Source of the DNA: Paracyclopina nana | Taxonomy: Eukaryota > Arthropoda > Copepoda > Cyclopoida > Cyclopettidae | DNA length: 64,000 nucleotides | Direction: 5' to 3' | NCBI GenBank assembly: GCA_019096065.1 | Contig: JAGUCH010000001.1 | Location: 4,278,001 to 4,342,000 of the forward strand | In this document: piece by piece, positions 1 through 12,554 of the stretch | Position numbering within the stretch: position 1 is the stretch's first letter | How the letters are laid out: the number at the start of each line of letters is the position of its first letter | Made by a program: the position numbers and the translations under genes | The notes under the pieces: generated by a model | What the model was told of the DNA's origin: nothing | Seen by the model: only the letters and a program-made list of their open reading frames with translations | The model's database searches: none

Positions 1-3000
1 TCAATATTTACTGCACCTCAAAAGGAGATGGATTAATTTTAAGTGGAGAAAGTTCGACTATGGGCGGTCTAACTCACTCGTCAATCGGGATCTGGATTTG
101 GCATTGTCAATTGAGCGTGTTTTTCTGCATGAACCACCCGAAGCCAAGCAAAAAACCATATTTTGGCCTTAAAAAGGGAGAGATTTCCCAACGTTCAATA
201 GCAGGCAAGCAAGAAAATAGGGCATTTTTAGCCACGATCTCTGCGAAAAGATCTGAGCTGCAGCATGAAAGATTTTCCCGAGAAACTGCACTCGCCTGCT
301 TAAAAGATCGCTTCGCGGTGGCCATTAATGAGCTTCGTGACTGAATATGATTATTATTATTTCCCTTGAACGGACTTGAGAGTTCATCATTTTATCACTA
401 TAGGTCCATGTGTCGACTCCAAGATCTTGACTGATTATTATTTCCACATTTTATGTAAATGAGCAGAAGTAGCATACTAGTAGAATTAGTGGTTTTGAGA
501 TTCCTTGCGCAATTTTCCGAGCTGCTTGAGCACAACAAATCTTCTGCCAATTTTGGGGCGGTTACTCGTGACTCCAAGCCCCAATTATTGTAAGCAGCCA
601 GGGCTGATTTCACAAGACAAAATGTGTCCATCATGGGCTTTAAAACTTCCAGTAGCCGTCTCAGCCTGAGCACCAGTTATGATTTTTTAGGGTCTACTGT
701 ATTTTGGGGGCCCGGGTTGACAGCAAAATGACAGAGCACTTTGTAATTACACTGAAAAATTATAATTGAAACTTCTCACACAACTCAGGGAGAGCAAGGA
801 CCCATTGTCCTTTGTTTGAAAAAAGGGCTCATTTCATGGCCATACCTCGAGAAGTCTCTTTTTTCAGTAGACTAAGGTACTCAACGCCACAGGCATCTAT
901 GCTCCATAGTTCAGGTCAAGTTTCCCACTGTTAAAAGCCATATAGGCAAAGAACTCATAAATAAGATTTTTTCCTGGCTCGATTCTTGAAATAAAGTTAT
1001 GATGAAGGCCAATTAAGTCTCCAAGGCCAGTCCATCATAATTACCTTTGGACAGTTAATCTTTAGCAGCCCATCTCCTCCTGCATGCTGCAAACATATAG
1101 TAATGTGCAATAGATTTGGCACACTAAGAATATTCGACCGTTAAGCCGTGAACTCCCTAATGATCTTTTTCGGGTCCTATCACCGACCGTGCCTCCTGGG
1201 TCGGGTCCCTAATCCTCCCCACCACCAGAATCTTAACCATACAGGGCGAAATGATAATCATAATTACCGAACCTTGAAATTTGGGGAATTTTCGAGCGCC
1301 CCTGCAATACTTCACCTCCTTGGCATTGGGGTGTTTTTCAAACAAAAAATTAGCTTCTGGTGAAAATCAAAAACAGCAGTCGTGACTTTTCTCGTGGCAA
1401 AGAAGGACAGAGCCCAATTTTTTATCGTGCTGCCACATCAGTCATTTGTCAGATGATGCCTTCAAATCCTTGAGGTGAAAATTAGGTTCCCTGCTCTTCT
1501 TAACAGCAGAAAAAACATGAGCGTCACATGCACCACCGTACGTGATGAGTTAGTTCTACAAACTAGAGAAAAATCCTGCTCTACTTGAAATGAGAAAACG
1601 ACACTTTTACAAGCAAGGGTTAGCACACTTCGGAATGCTAAAGATGCCCCTTGCAGCTATATTCGAGAAAAACAGCAGTCAGTCGCGTGTCATCAACATA
1701 AATAAGCTCAAACTCTGCGCAGTTTTGCAGACACACCAATTTATTGCATATTGCTTTCAAGACGAAAAATCTCGTCAGTGCATTTAACCATGATGATGAT
1801 CTAGTCTTTATCTTGATGCCTTGTTCTGCCTGCTGGCTAATGCCTTGATAATCTCACCTATTTGAAGGAAATCACCGACTCTGCTATTACTAATTCTGGA
1901 CCACAGAAACGTGAGATGTAGCAAAAGTGTGGTTTCTTGGGCACACTATGATAAGGGCTGTATATATACTGAAACCTTTTTGAGCTCTTATGAAAAGAGA
2001 GAGTTGCCAAATAAAAAGTTGCCAGAACCAGTCATCACTGTGGGGGCTTAAGTAGGAAAAAAGGTGTATTTTCCCCAGTCCATAGTATAAAAGAAGTCGT
2101 AGCCTTTCACTTTCCACCACTCAGTCATGATCTTTCAGCGATGTTTTTTCCATATCAGACACTTTCCATTATGAGAAGCACCAGCAGTGTATACACATTA
2201 TTACATGGTAAGTAGACAACCTCAAGAACAACTCGCGAGTGTAATTTTTTCTTTCAGCCAGCCAATTTTCTCATCTTTGAGTTTCGCGTGATAATAATAC
2301 TTGTGCTGTGATGCCTGCCCTGTTGCTCGATCTTTGAGATTTCTTTTGGTAAATTTGACACGCAACTCAGACATTCCAGGTCAATCTTTTAAAAGTCAAC
2401 ACTGAAGGCGATCATTTCGAAATTGCCCATTTTGGGAGCAAGCGAGGAAATTTCTCCCCTTGATAAAGGGTGAAGCCAAGGCTCGCAATTAATGGAGCTG
2501 ATGCCAATATGATGCTTAAAAATTAGCAGCCTTCAACCTCGTAATTACTGTCTAATTAGCCTCGGAGCTTTAATGGCTCATTTTATTATGATAATTTTTC
2601 TCATTGTGCAATTTATGGGCATGTTGTACGCCATAGTTAGTATACTAGATGTGCGCTTGCGAGGATCGGCATTAAAGTAAAATGAATTGTAATCCATCCG
2701 GTTGCCAAGTAATTTGCGCCACGCTGATTTTCCTGCCATGTGGATGTGCAGAATTATTTCCACCTTTATGGATGCTCCAGTTACTATATGAGAGCTTAAT
2801 GCCAGCTCTTGTGGGAGTATCTTGCTATATTATTACATAACGTTGCATTATCTTCATCCACCTGTTATTGTGGGAAAACAGTCATTACTGGTCAAAAAAA
2901 GCCTTGTGAGAAATACCCAATTTGGGAATTGGAAAGGAGAAAAAAGGGACTAAAAACTCACGCCACCATGACAGAGCAACTTAATTTTTGGGCTGTGCCA

Positions 3001-5946
3001 TCATTTTGCACAGCCAAACAATTTTCACTATGAGTACACGTGTACGATGAGGCTATTATGACATGTGAATACATGAATTATGAAAGGAGTGGCATGCATG
3101 GAATTATTCATGGAAAAGGATTCGTACACGGATGATGCTAAATTTTGAGGCTGTCTGTCAACTTTCCTTCATTTGCTGCTATAAATTTCAAGTTTCAAAG
3201 CTAAGCAAATTGCAATCTAGATCTTATAGCGCCAAAGAATTTGATGAGGAATGCAATACCCAATAACAGGATGCGGTTCATTAATTCCCGTTTTTGGTCT
3301 TTCGCCTCAATTTTGGCCATTTTATCATTGAATTTGGCCATTCTAATTTCTCTTCCATTCTTTTTGCCTAAAAGGGTCTTTGTGCACTGCTTCTTTTCAG
3401 TAAATGCATTAGCACTATCCAATATTTGCTTAGGTAGATAGGGATCGAGACCAGCATTGCTTTGCAATGACTAAGCTACAAAACTGGAAACACGACTAGT
3501 ATTTACTTCGGTGTAGCTCGCCCTAAACTAGCTTTTTCATGCTATTTTGTCAGAAAAAAATCTTTGCGAATATCCCCTTAAAGCGGTCATAGCTAAGTGC
3601 TATTCCATCTTTCCTTTTTTCCCAGATGACAAAACTCCCATCGGTTGCTTTTCTCTCACATGCATATCAAAGAAAAGCAAAATTCTGTTACTTCAACGTC
3701 TACTTTAGAAAAGAGGGTCGCTCAATCCCTTATAGTATTCTATAAGCTGAAGCTTTCTGTTTGAAATATGATCAAGAGATTTGATGCATTATTCATGCAT
3801 TATCTAGGTACAAGCGATGTCAAGTCTGGTAGACAGAGAGAGTGAAATGTCAACTTTTACCGCCGCGGATAAATATAGCACACATGACACGAGATTTGGC
3901 TTAAGAGGAAGCCCTTCAAGTCTCCCCTTTTTAATGAAGTTGTCTTCTCATTACGCTTAACTACACTGCATAAATGTCCGGAAATTCATTCTTTCCATTT
4001 TTTAACGGCTCAACTTCAGAGAATAGCACAACCTTCTACCAAATTGAAAACTAAAGAGTTAGACGAAACTGGAATGAGTATTTCCACTTGAATTGAAGTA
4101 CTATCTAGCGCATCAAACGTGGCTTTAAGAGGCAACTATAAAAGCTTCACAACCTTTGAAGCCCGAAGCGCCGTGACCTATAAATCGTATTTTCAGCTCA
4201 CATTCTAGCTGATAGTGGAGTGAGTCCTATTGGTATATACCAACATCAAAGTACTCCGAGCACGAAACAAATGATGACAAGGGCATGTGTTGAGATGTTG
4301 CCGGCTTACATCATCTGCCGTGACTTTTTTGGCACCTTTGATGCGCTGCTGATATTATCTGATTTGTGGCTGACATGTGGCTTCGAATATGCTAGCATAT
4401 TCTGAGCTTGGCATTCTTATTTCAGACATCCTAACCGAAACGCATACATCACAACAACTCTTGAACGATCAACCAATACTTCATTCTTTCCAATAAATTA
4501 TTCATAGCCGTGTTTTCTCCAGCAAATCTCTGTAGAATCGATATTTTTCCGACTTTCAATTTTTGTCACCTTGAGAAGAAGATGAAAAAATTAATTCTCT
4601 TTTTCAGGCCTGGTTTACAATGCAACGGAAATTGGAAATTGGGGCCATGGCTTTTCTCAAATAATAGAACAGTGTCATTGAAGGTTGCGCATAAGGTGAA
4701 TTGGCACAATTGAAGAAGGCAAATGTAGACCTTGAGAGCAGTTATAGGGGTGTCGGTATAAAATTGTGATGCTAGCTGACAATAATTCAAGAATGCGCGT
4801 GATTTTGATAATTGAGCTGCAGATGCGCATTATTTTTTAGGGGATTTCCGCGTCGCGTGGCTTAATGGAGTACAGAAGATACCCAGCATTTTGAAAGAAA
4901 TATGCAAAATATGCTGGTCAAAAGAATGCACAAAGAGCCTATCTGTTGTTGTGAGGTCATGAATTCTTGAACAACACAAAATCTAATGATTTCCTCGAGG
5001 CGGAATTGTCTGAGTTTAAAATCCCGGAACTTGATATCTGATGCTAATTACTGAGTGACAGCTTGCAGATAAATGGATACTTCCAATTGAGGGAAACACA
5101 TAATTGCTTGCAGTGTCTTTTTGAATTCTACGAACACCCCACCCGTACTTAGCTGAAGAATAATTATGCTTCTTCAGAACAACGAGATCTTGTTTTGGCT
5201 TGAAAAAACGGCAACAAGCAATCTTTTGTTGTGTTCTCCCCTTACAGCCTAATTCATTTAGCCCCCAAGCTCAGAATCACACTTAAAAATGTTCATGACA
5301 TTTCTTTCTACAGTTTTTCCTCCAAGAATGGTGCGACCTTTATTCATTGTGCTTACCTAACAGCGCTGCAGAGTTTGTTCAAGTTCAACACCACGAACTT
5401 GTTTGGTTTTCACTTCGCACAGAAAATGAATTGAACGTTTGACACTTTGCACAGCGATTTACAACTGCATATTTGTTTGTTTTTCCTCAGCTTGCCCTTG
5501 TTAATCGGCTCGAATTTCTAGGTCAAGCGTTAACACATGGGCAGATTTGCGAGCTTATGTTCGCTATAATTGCTGATGCAATTTAATATTAATCTTCCAA
5601 TTTAGGATTTTTTGAGTTGGATTTCATGGCAAAGCTGCAGCGATGAAAAGTGCAGCAATCTAGGCTGTCGGAGCAATTTATCAAGACCCCAAAATGTGCT
5701 GTTCCCATCCCGCAATTACACAAACAAAACATTCTCAGCATAACTTGTTGTCATATTTATGGCCGAATACGGGTAATGGGAGACTGAATTTTGACTCTCT
5801 CGTCGGCAATTTTGTCTTTCAACAGACACTTTTGAATTGGCGAAGCACATATCATCTACTATTCAATTCTAAGCACGTAGATGCCATATAATGGCAATCC
5901 TAGCTGGTGTCAGATGATGACGTTTAGAAATCTGATTTTAACTCAC
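1..5946. other. Gene-poor stretch, no supported gene
   Basis: AT-rich sequence with many short open frames on both strands that lack domain signatures or paired splice signals. The only one that drew attention is listed separately at 3201-3467. It may be intronic or 3' sequence of the minus-strand exon that begins at 5947, but nothing shows this directly. Confidence 0.5.
3201..3467 (-). CDS. Possible small membrane-anchored protein ORF
   Basis: An open frame on the minus strand ends with a charged, coiled-coil-like segment (AKFNDKMAKIEAKDQKREL) followed by a hydrophobic segment (LLLGIAFLIKFFGAI) and a short basic tail before the stop. Hydrophilic helix plus C-terminal anchor is a common layout for small tail-anchored proteins, but I recognise no family. 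The first in-frame ATG lies well inside the frame; the upstream part starts with a TTG, so the real start could be an internal ATG or a splice acceptor upstream (a TTAG lies just before). The opposite strand is also open over much of the length, which weakens the case. It could simply be chance. Confidence 0.2.
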   Translation of the reverse strand: MQSNAGLDPYLPKQILDSANAFTEKKQCTKTLLGKKNGREIRMAKFNDKMAKIEAKDQKRELMNRILLLGIAFLIKFFGAIRSRLQFA

Positions 5947-6090
5947 GTTGAGGTCGCTGGAGCTGTCGAGGTCAAAGTTGTTGTTGTGGCTGCTGCTGCT
6001 GTTGCGGCCATACTCATCATCTTGGGTCTCACCTTGATGATGATACAGCTGTTGCTGCCTTTGACCGTAATAATGGCTTGACGAGGAGGT
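5947..6090 (-). CDS. Internal exon of a Ser/Asn/Gln-rich protein
   Basis: On the minus strand a TTCTTTGCAG acceptor is followed by exactly 144 nt and a GTGAGT donor. One frame is open and reads 48 residues rich in Ser, His, Asn, Gln and Tyr, ending FDLDSSSDLN. Both junctions are phase 0 in this frame. The composition suggests an intrinsically disordered region of a regulatory or scaffold protein; no domain is visible. It could be a downstream exon of the gene whose exon ends at 24332, since that donor is also phase 0 and the residue style is similar. An 18-kb intron holding a Gypsy element would then separate them. Linking the exons is inference; the exon itself is well supported by its paired splice signals. 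Confidence 0.6.
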
Positions 6091-6093
6091 CTG

Positions 6094-9000
6094 CAAAGAA
6101 GAAGTGACATCAAAATTATTACCTTGTGGACGATATGCTAATGCACCGCGACTTTAGTGTTCAGCATGAATGCTTGAGGTGAGAAAATTATGCTGCTTTT
6201 TAATGGCTTTATTCGTGGAATGACGTATGCTTCTATGCAAAGTCATGCTAACTTGACCTTATGACACCTTTTCGGCATCCCACAAGGCACTAAAAAGGTA
6301 AATACAATTCAAAATGTACGGCAATAAAATTAACTTGGCGCCTTTGTAGGTTATAATTTATGTTACTCGGTGGTGAAACCCTAATGGCTTTATGTAGTCA
6401 CGATTATTACGGAACTCCGAAATGGAATTCCGAGATTTTGGGCAAAAAACCAGGCATTGTGTACGCTGTGCGTAAATCCGGCTTTTCCCCTGGTTTGTCA
6501 CGCACGAGGCTCTTTTTAATGCGGTTGAACAATTAAAAATAGCTGTAGCATTAAATTGAAAATGAAGGCAACTAGCTGAATTCCCAATGTGCTGATGGAC
6601 TTTTTATGCCAAGTAGCCGAGCAGGAAAATCAACTTCATCAATCTGGGGGTTGCGTCTGCTGACAAATTGTGGTAGCCTTGCGATGAAAAACAATTATTT
6701 TGGGGGCTTTTTTCGGGAAAATTTGCCTCCGAGCAAAAGGCATATGAGAGATGCCTTATTGATTTTGGGCAAGGATCTTGGGTGTCCTTGCTGCTGTCTA
6801 AAAGATGAGCCAAAGCAATCATATCAGTTTTCAGGACGCTGAACAGGTCCCAGATCTCATATATATAGGATAAATAAATACAAAAGAGACCCAGCAAACA
6901 GAACATTGGGGCCAATTTTCTACTTTCTGCCTTGTGAGCAGTTCAACTCCAAAGATGAATGAAAAATTTCATAACTAACCTACGTTTACAGGCTACCTCA
7001 CTTTGCAGTCGTTCGAACAGTGCAGTAATAATTGGGCGTTTCCACAGTTTCATTCAAGTCTACATCTTTTGGCACGGTTTTGTGACTATTGTTACAACTC
7101 CTCCCTGCAATATCATGTCGACACGGTGGGCATTTAATCAAAAAAGTCCCGTTCCTCGTCAATTCGGAGAAAATCTCTTTTCCCTTTGATACAGCTCTCT
7201 ATCGAGCAGAGGAGGTAAATTAGCCTATTTTGTGTGATATTGCAAAATTTGAAAGGATGGATTTTTGTTCATTCTCTGTCACAGTGGTTTGGTGCATGTT
7301 TGGTAACATCTTGATGAGGTGTAGCATGGGAGTAGAAGTTTGCAGCAGCGAGCACTTAAACAAACTGCAGCTTGCAGAAGGCACTCTAAAAGAGATGCAA
7401 ATAGCTATGCATGGCCGTAGTAGGCTGTAATGCCCTTTTAAAACTTTTATGCGTGAATTATTCAGTGTGCAGTCAACGCCAACTAGGTTTGGCCTTTCAA
7501 CTAAGACATGGTACACTATCACTATTCTTGTAGCTGCTTTTGGACTTTTCCTTTGTTTCAATGCTACAGTTAAAGTGAATCAATTGAGGTTAATTATGCA
7601 TCCAAGATAAATCGTTCTTTTACAGCAAATCGCGCCGAACTCATTTTCAGAGTTGGAAATTCTAAAGAATGTCCTGCCTATAGTACAGCTTGAAAACATG
7701 GTGTGATTTTTTGCTCCGCGAGGGTATCACAACAATCTGGTTAAGTATCGCCATTAATTAGGCCTTTTTTGTTCGTCTTCAAACTGGGACACTCACCAGC
7801 CAAATGGACGAGCCAAAAAGGAGGCGGAGGAAATCCAATCAATTCAAAAAGATCTGCTCCAATAAGGCCCCTAGCTTTTGATGAATAAGAGATAACGGAA
7901 ATTGAATCCTTTGAAGGAAAAAGATCAAGAAGATGAAGTTTTGTTATATGGAGTCCGTTAGGAGTTGGCCATCAAATCCTTCCTTCCGGATAGAGGCCCC
8001 GCCTCCTCCCTCCATATTACAATAAATTATGTTAGATCAAAACAGAGCTGCAGGTCTTGAATGACCTCCAGATACCATCAGGTGGCTTGTCAGCACCGAT
8101 GCTGTGGCCTCATACATTTCTCAAATTCAGTGGGCCACAATTTTGACCGATTGCATCTCACAAGTATATTATTGTATAGGTAACGGGAGCCCCCCTAGCC
8201 TTATTATTATGCCTCTGATTGCTACGACGCACACCTGCATAGAAACCCTTTTGCACCAGAATTTCTCGCAGCCCTGGGAGAAAACTTTGAGGTGGAGTAT
8301 AATTATGACGACAATGACCGCTTTTCAATCTTACCATTAGCAAATTAGTGGCTTGCCATGAAGCTATGGTTTCTGTGTGAGGCCTTTAAACTGAAAATGT
8401 AGTGCGTCGAATCGATCCGACTCGAGATCTCAAGTTATGATGATGATGATGACGGGGAAGAAACCCAAAAGTTATGTAGCAGCAGTGCTTTGTTTGCCAA
8501 GCTTTTATGATGAAGGTGGAAAAATGCCTGCTTGAAACCACCAAAATGGTCACTACCACTATACACGTTGGCCGCTGCGCAGTATTATTATCATTTTCTG
8601 TTGTTCACGAAAATTTCACCTTTATGTGTGTAGACCCCCTAGTTTCAGTAAAGACATTCATTTAGGATTGAGGTCTTTAAAAAAATAACTGTTTTATATG
8701 GAGCGGACGAGCAAATGAAAAGTGCTTCTTTACAGTAGAGAAAACAGAAAAGGCTCGACGAAGACTGGCCACCAAAGGAGATATAGCCGAGATTCACTAG
8801 GAAATGCTTTAACTTGTTCCTTTGTGTGCTCCCTACTTTTTGCTGCATTTCCTAAAGGTACGCACTAGCGCACTGTAGAAATGAGAAAACAAGTGCTAAC
8901 GTATGTGCTTGCATCTGGGGCTAACAGATTATCCATCTAATACATTTGAGTTTCGGTGATGGCCTACATAATTATTGCTCTCTTCGGTCCTAATGGGCTC

Positions 9001-9752
9001 TCCTTTTTTAGGAAACTGCAACTAATGACGACAAGTTGAGTATGTTTGTGACCCTGATTTGTTGAACAGCGCATTGCGGATTGATGGACAAGACAAAAAG
9101 GTTCATATCTGGGGAATCCTTGAAACCAAACCTCATTTGGCCAATGACAACTTCATGCCCTGAATTTTCCTCAGAAACCAAGCTCTGTACGTGCAATTTT
9201 TCTATTTTTCTACCTGGGTCTATCAGACAGGACCATGTTGCTGCATCGCTTTGCTAGTGAATGTAAGGAATGTGAGACGAATGACCTCCATTTGCTTCAT
9301 TGGGCGTTGGTTTTGAGTTACAAAGACAGATCACATTAGTATAACGTTAGCAGCTAGCAGTGTAACTGAAAATTAATTACTCGCATACTGCAGCACAAGA
9401 GACTTGTGTGGTCATTTGATATGGTTATAAAATGTATCTGCATCAACGCGCAATTTTTTTTTGCCTCATGTAGATTTCAAATTGTATTTTGTTCATTAAG
9501 CTTCAGCCTTTAAAAGCTATGATTTCTCAGTATGCTATCAAAGAGTTTCTCTCAGCACTCAAATAATCAATATACAGGACTCATGCAGACTTTACTCTGC
9601 CTTATCGGAAATTGACGTTTGGCGCAAAATCTTCAATGTAAGAGATTGAATCAAAATACCAGTTGAAGATAGACATTCCATGAAAAATGTCGCACCATGT
9701 GCATATCATGAAAATTGGTTTTATTATCGCTTGTGTACACTCAAGATCTCAC
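6094..9752. other. Probable intron or intergenic stretch
   Basis: No domain-bearing frame and no convincing exon. A donor-like GTGAGT on the minus strand near 7797, preceded by an open 38-codon stretch with four consecutive prolines, was considered. Its splice phase does not fit the next exon at 6090, so it is not called. Confidence 0.4.
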
Positions 9753-9876
9753 CTTGGATTTTCCAATCCTCAACCTTTCATAGCTTGAAGTGAGATCAGA
9801 GTGGCCAGAAAGGAAAAAAGAGCCTTCGCTGGCGAGGGGTGACAAATTGCTGGTTTGATTTATTGGACACGGTGCA
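9753..9876 (-). CDS. Probable internal exon, Ser-rich
   Basis: The minus strand has a clear donor (AAATCCAAG then GTGAGATC) ending an open frame that reads SGHSDLTSSYERLRIGKSK at its 3' end. The donor is phase 0, matching the phase 0 acceptor at 6090. The 5' end is uncertain. The best acceptor by pyrimidine tract is TATTCCTCTTGAG, giving a start at 9876 in phase 2. A weaker one (CACTACAAG) would start the exon at 9899 in phase 0, which would also fit the phase 0 donor at 24332. The SSYERLR stretch resembles phosphorylatable linker sequence, but no family is recognised. RNA reads would settle the boundaries. Confidence 0.4.
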
Positions 9877-9899
9877 CTCAAGAGGAATAGAGAAGAAAG

Positions 9900-11592
9900 C
9901 TTGTAGTGGCACCAATTGTGGATCAAGGACGGGATATATTGGTCGCGGAATCAGGTTAACATACTCAAACATGATTGTTGTGCTATTGTGCGTGCATCAG
10001 GGTCAAGTTACAGCCAACTGCTAAAGATGGGTAACTTTATTTGTGCTGGCTAATGACTTGATTTAGAAGTTCAGCTCTGAAAACCAGTTATGCTAACTGA
10101 CGACGAGTTGTGGGCCGAGTTCAATTAACAATATTTTTTTCTCCTCCTCGTCGTTGTTATCTAAGAAGGATAATTAACTTAACTGAGACAAAATAAACTA
10201 AGGTGTGATAAAATGAGTTGGAGTATTTTGTTGTAGGTAGCAACAACTAATTCCATACAAGATTATACCTATGTATATATTAAGAAAAAGCCTTATAGTG
10301 GCAATTATTGATGTATTCCACAAGAACCCCTCTTAGGTATGCGTTTTCACACAAAAAATGTAGCTTTGCTCGTCTGTGAGCTTTTTGTGGTGCAACGACA
10401 TTTTTTCTAATTGTTTATCAAAGGACTTGATCACGAGCTTGATATATCAAACCATGCGTCAAAGACGTTGGATGAAAAACTTGACTATCTTTTGTTGAAC
10501 CTACTGAGGTTATTCAAACGAGAATTTGAAGGAATGCCTAAGCAATAAGACCGGGTACATAAATCTTTTAAAAGCTTTTTTGCAAAGCTCTGAGCACAGA
10601 TTTTTTGCGATGTTGTTGCATCAAGTTGAAAAGTATCATCCTTGCGAAAACTGGAGCAATTGGATAATGAAGTAGAAAACACCGAGGCTAAGCGATAAGA
10701 TTTTAGCACTTTTTTTCTCCCAAAAGCAAGCATGATTCATGTTGTTAAGTTCGCTCGTTGAAAAGATTAATTTCTACCCAAGTTTTGCCTTGGGAATCGA
10801 CACACAGCCCAAATCCCCCTTGCATCCTCGATTTTTATGGATGCTGACGCTTTCACGTTCATGCACTCAACTACTACTACATTTTTATGCCAAGAGACCT
10901 GTTTATGACAATCCTTGCCACTCTTGCTATGGACCAATCTTATATGCAAGACACTCAATTTTGACAACTGCTGTTGTTGTTGTAGGAAAACGGACTGCAG
11001 TGTATAGGCAATATTACTACATTTATGTATTTTGTAGGAAGATCTTGGGAAAGTTAGTTACCCACTAAGGCTTAATCTCCCGCGAGAAATGCCCCGCTAA
11101 TCTTCATTGGGCCAAGATAAGCTTTTTCATCGTATAAACATGAGTTTCGTGCTAAAAAAGCTCGCATTAGCATATTAGATAGATGGACTAGCAAAACAAT
11201 GCAACGGGAAGTGCTGAAATAGCAAAAAGGGGCCATTGAGTTGACTAAGCAAAAGGTTGAAAATACCTGTATTGTTATGAGTAAACAGGAATCCAGCAGC
11301 TACAGAATACAACTACACAGGGCCTAAAAACCCTGTACAAGCCTAACTTTGAAAAAAGTGTTACTCACGAAAAGGATTGCAATATTCCACCCCTCGCGTT
11401 CTCACATGCTTGGCATATTTGCTGATAGATCTGATCGCATCAAAAGTGATAGATTTACACCATTTATGGGCACAAGGAGAAAGGTGCAAGCACAATGGGT
11501 GTACACAGTGCTAACAAAAAAATGGAATATTTTTAATACTATGCTTTGTGCGCAAAACAATAGGCCATGAGATGAAAAGTTGCTAGCAAGTT
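9900..11592. other. No gene seen
   Basis: Short open frames only, none with recognisable motifs or paired splice sites. Probably intronic if the flanking minus-strand exons belong to one gene. Confidence 0.4.
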
Positions 11593-11595
11593 GGA

Positions 11596-11763
11596 GGCTT
11601 AGTCTTTCGCAAGTTTTGCATAGTCACGCTATTTAAATAGCTCATAGCATAAAATGTATTTAAATAGCCTCTGGATGTATTTAAATAGCTGCTATTTAAA
11701 TACGTTTTATGTTATGAGCTATTTAAATAGCGTGACTATGCAAAACTTGCGAAAGACTAAGCC
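11596..11763. mobile_element. Palindromic MITE/foldback with GGCTTAGTCT termini
   Basis: A 168-bp near-perfect palindrome: arms 11596-11668 and 11691-11763 (73 nt each, two mismatches seen) around a 22-nt loop. It begins GGCTTAGTCT and ends AGACTAAGCC, and is flanked on both sides by GGA (11593-11595 and 11764-11766), consistent with a 3-bp target duplication. The arms contain the motif CTATTTAAATAG several times. No coding capacity. The same terminal bases occur on the palindrome at 32143-32287, so these two look like members of one family. The superfamily is not assigned; a 3-bp duplication would fit PIF/Harbinger-like transposases, but the target is not the usual TNA. Confidence 0.8.
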
Positions 11764-11766
11764 GGA

Positions 11767-12329
11767 GTATGCTGTGATGATACAAGCATAAGGGGTAAAT
11801 GTTATTTTGGGGGTGTACTTTTTCCTTAGTGCTCCAATGCAGTGCACAAAATGACTTCCTCGTTCTGAGAGGGTGAGACACTGTACTATGCAGAATACAG
11901 TACTGTTACAATGCAGGGTTTTTTATTTGCCATGGCCTCCTAAGGCTACATAGAAAAGTTGCCATTAGCCTCTTTGTGAGCAAATTGAATGCCCCTTTCT
12001 AGATACTTGCCTACGAACTAAAGTAGTGCAGAAGAAGTTTTCGACTTATTTGCAACTAAGTGGAGAATTGGCCTGTGCATTTATTGTTAGCTGGGGCATT
12101 TTGAATTATGGGATTTAGAAGGAAGACAGACACTCGGTTCTCATGCTAGCTCGTCTGCCAAAGATTATTTTTTAACAATGCACTCTCTCAGGTCACTCGC
12201 GCATCAAACTGTGCTGCCTCCTGGATGTTTATTATTGCTTTGCGGTTTGATTCTTTCCCCTCTTTCCGCCTTTAAAGATTGTAGATACAACAGTAGTATA
12301 TTAAAAGTAGGTAGTTGTTGCTAGGATAA
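11767..12329. other. Flank of the Gypsy insertion, no gene seen
   Basis: No supported gene between the palindromic element and the left LTR. The last four bases, ATAA, are the target duplication of the Gypsy element. Confidence 0.5.
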
Positions 12330-12524
12330 TGTAGGAGGTTCGTATAGACCCCCCGAGGATGACACGCGCGCCCGCGGGTAGCGATAGAAGAACTTGCTAC
12401 TGAAACTAGTCGAGATGTTTACTCGAGTACGTCCGTTTATTAACTGCTGTACAATTCGTTTCACCGGGACGGGGCGCTCGCAGGCGCCCACAGAACACAC
12501 CCGTATACCCGTGTTCCTGCTACA
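12330..12524 (-). repeat. 3' LTR of the Gypsy element
   Basis: 195-bp terminal repeat, identical by eye to 22480-22674. In element sense it follows a polypurine tract and is the 3' LTR. Confidence 0.95.
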
Positions 12525-12537
12525 ACTTCCCCCTACT
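12525..12537 (-). other. Polypurine tract of the Gypsy element
   Basis: On the minus strand AGTAGGGGGAAGT lies directly before the 3' LTR. This is the expected position and composition for the primer of plus-strand DNA synthesis. Confidence 0.7.
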
Positions 12538-12554
12538 GAAGGGTTGTCGTGTCC

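Noticed and set aside
7797-7919. Minus-strand open stretch with an acceptor-like TTCAAAG and a GTGAGT donor
   Set aside because: Splice phase does not match the downstream exon at 6090 and the frame has no features.
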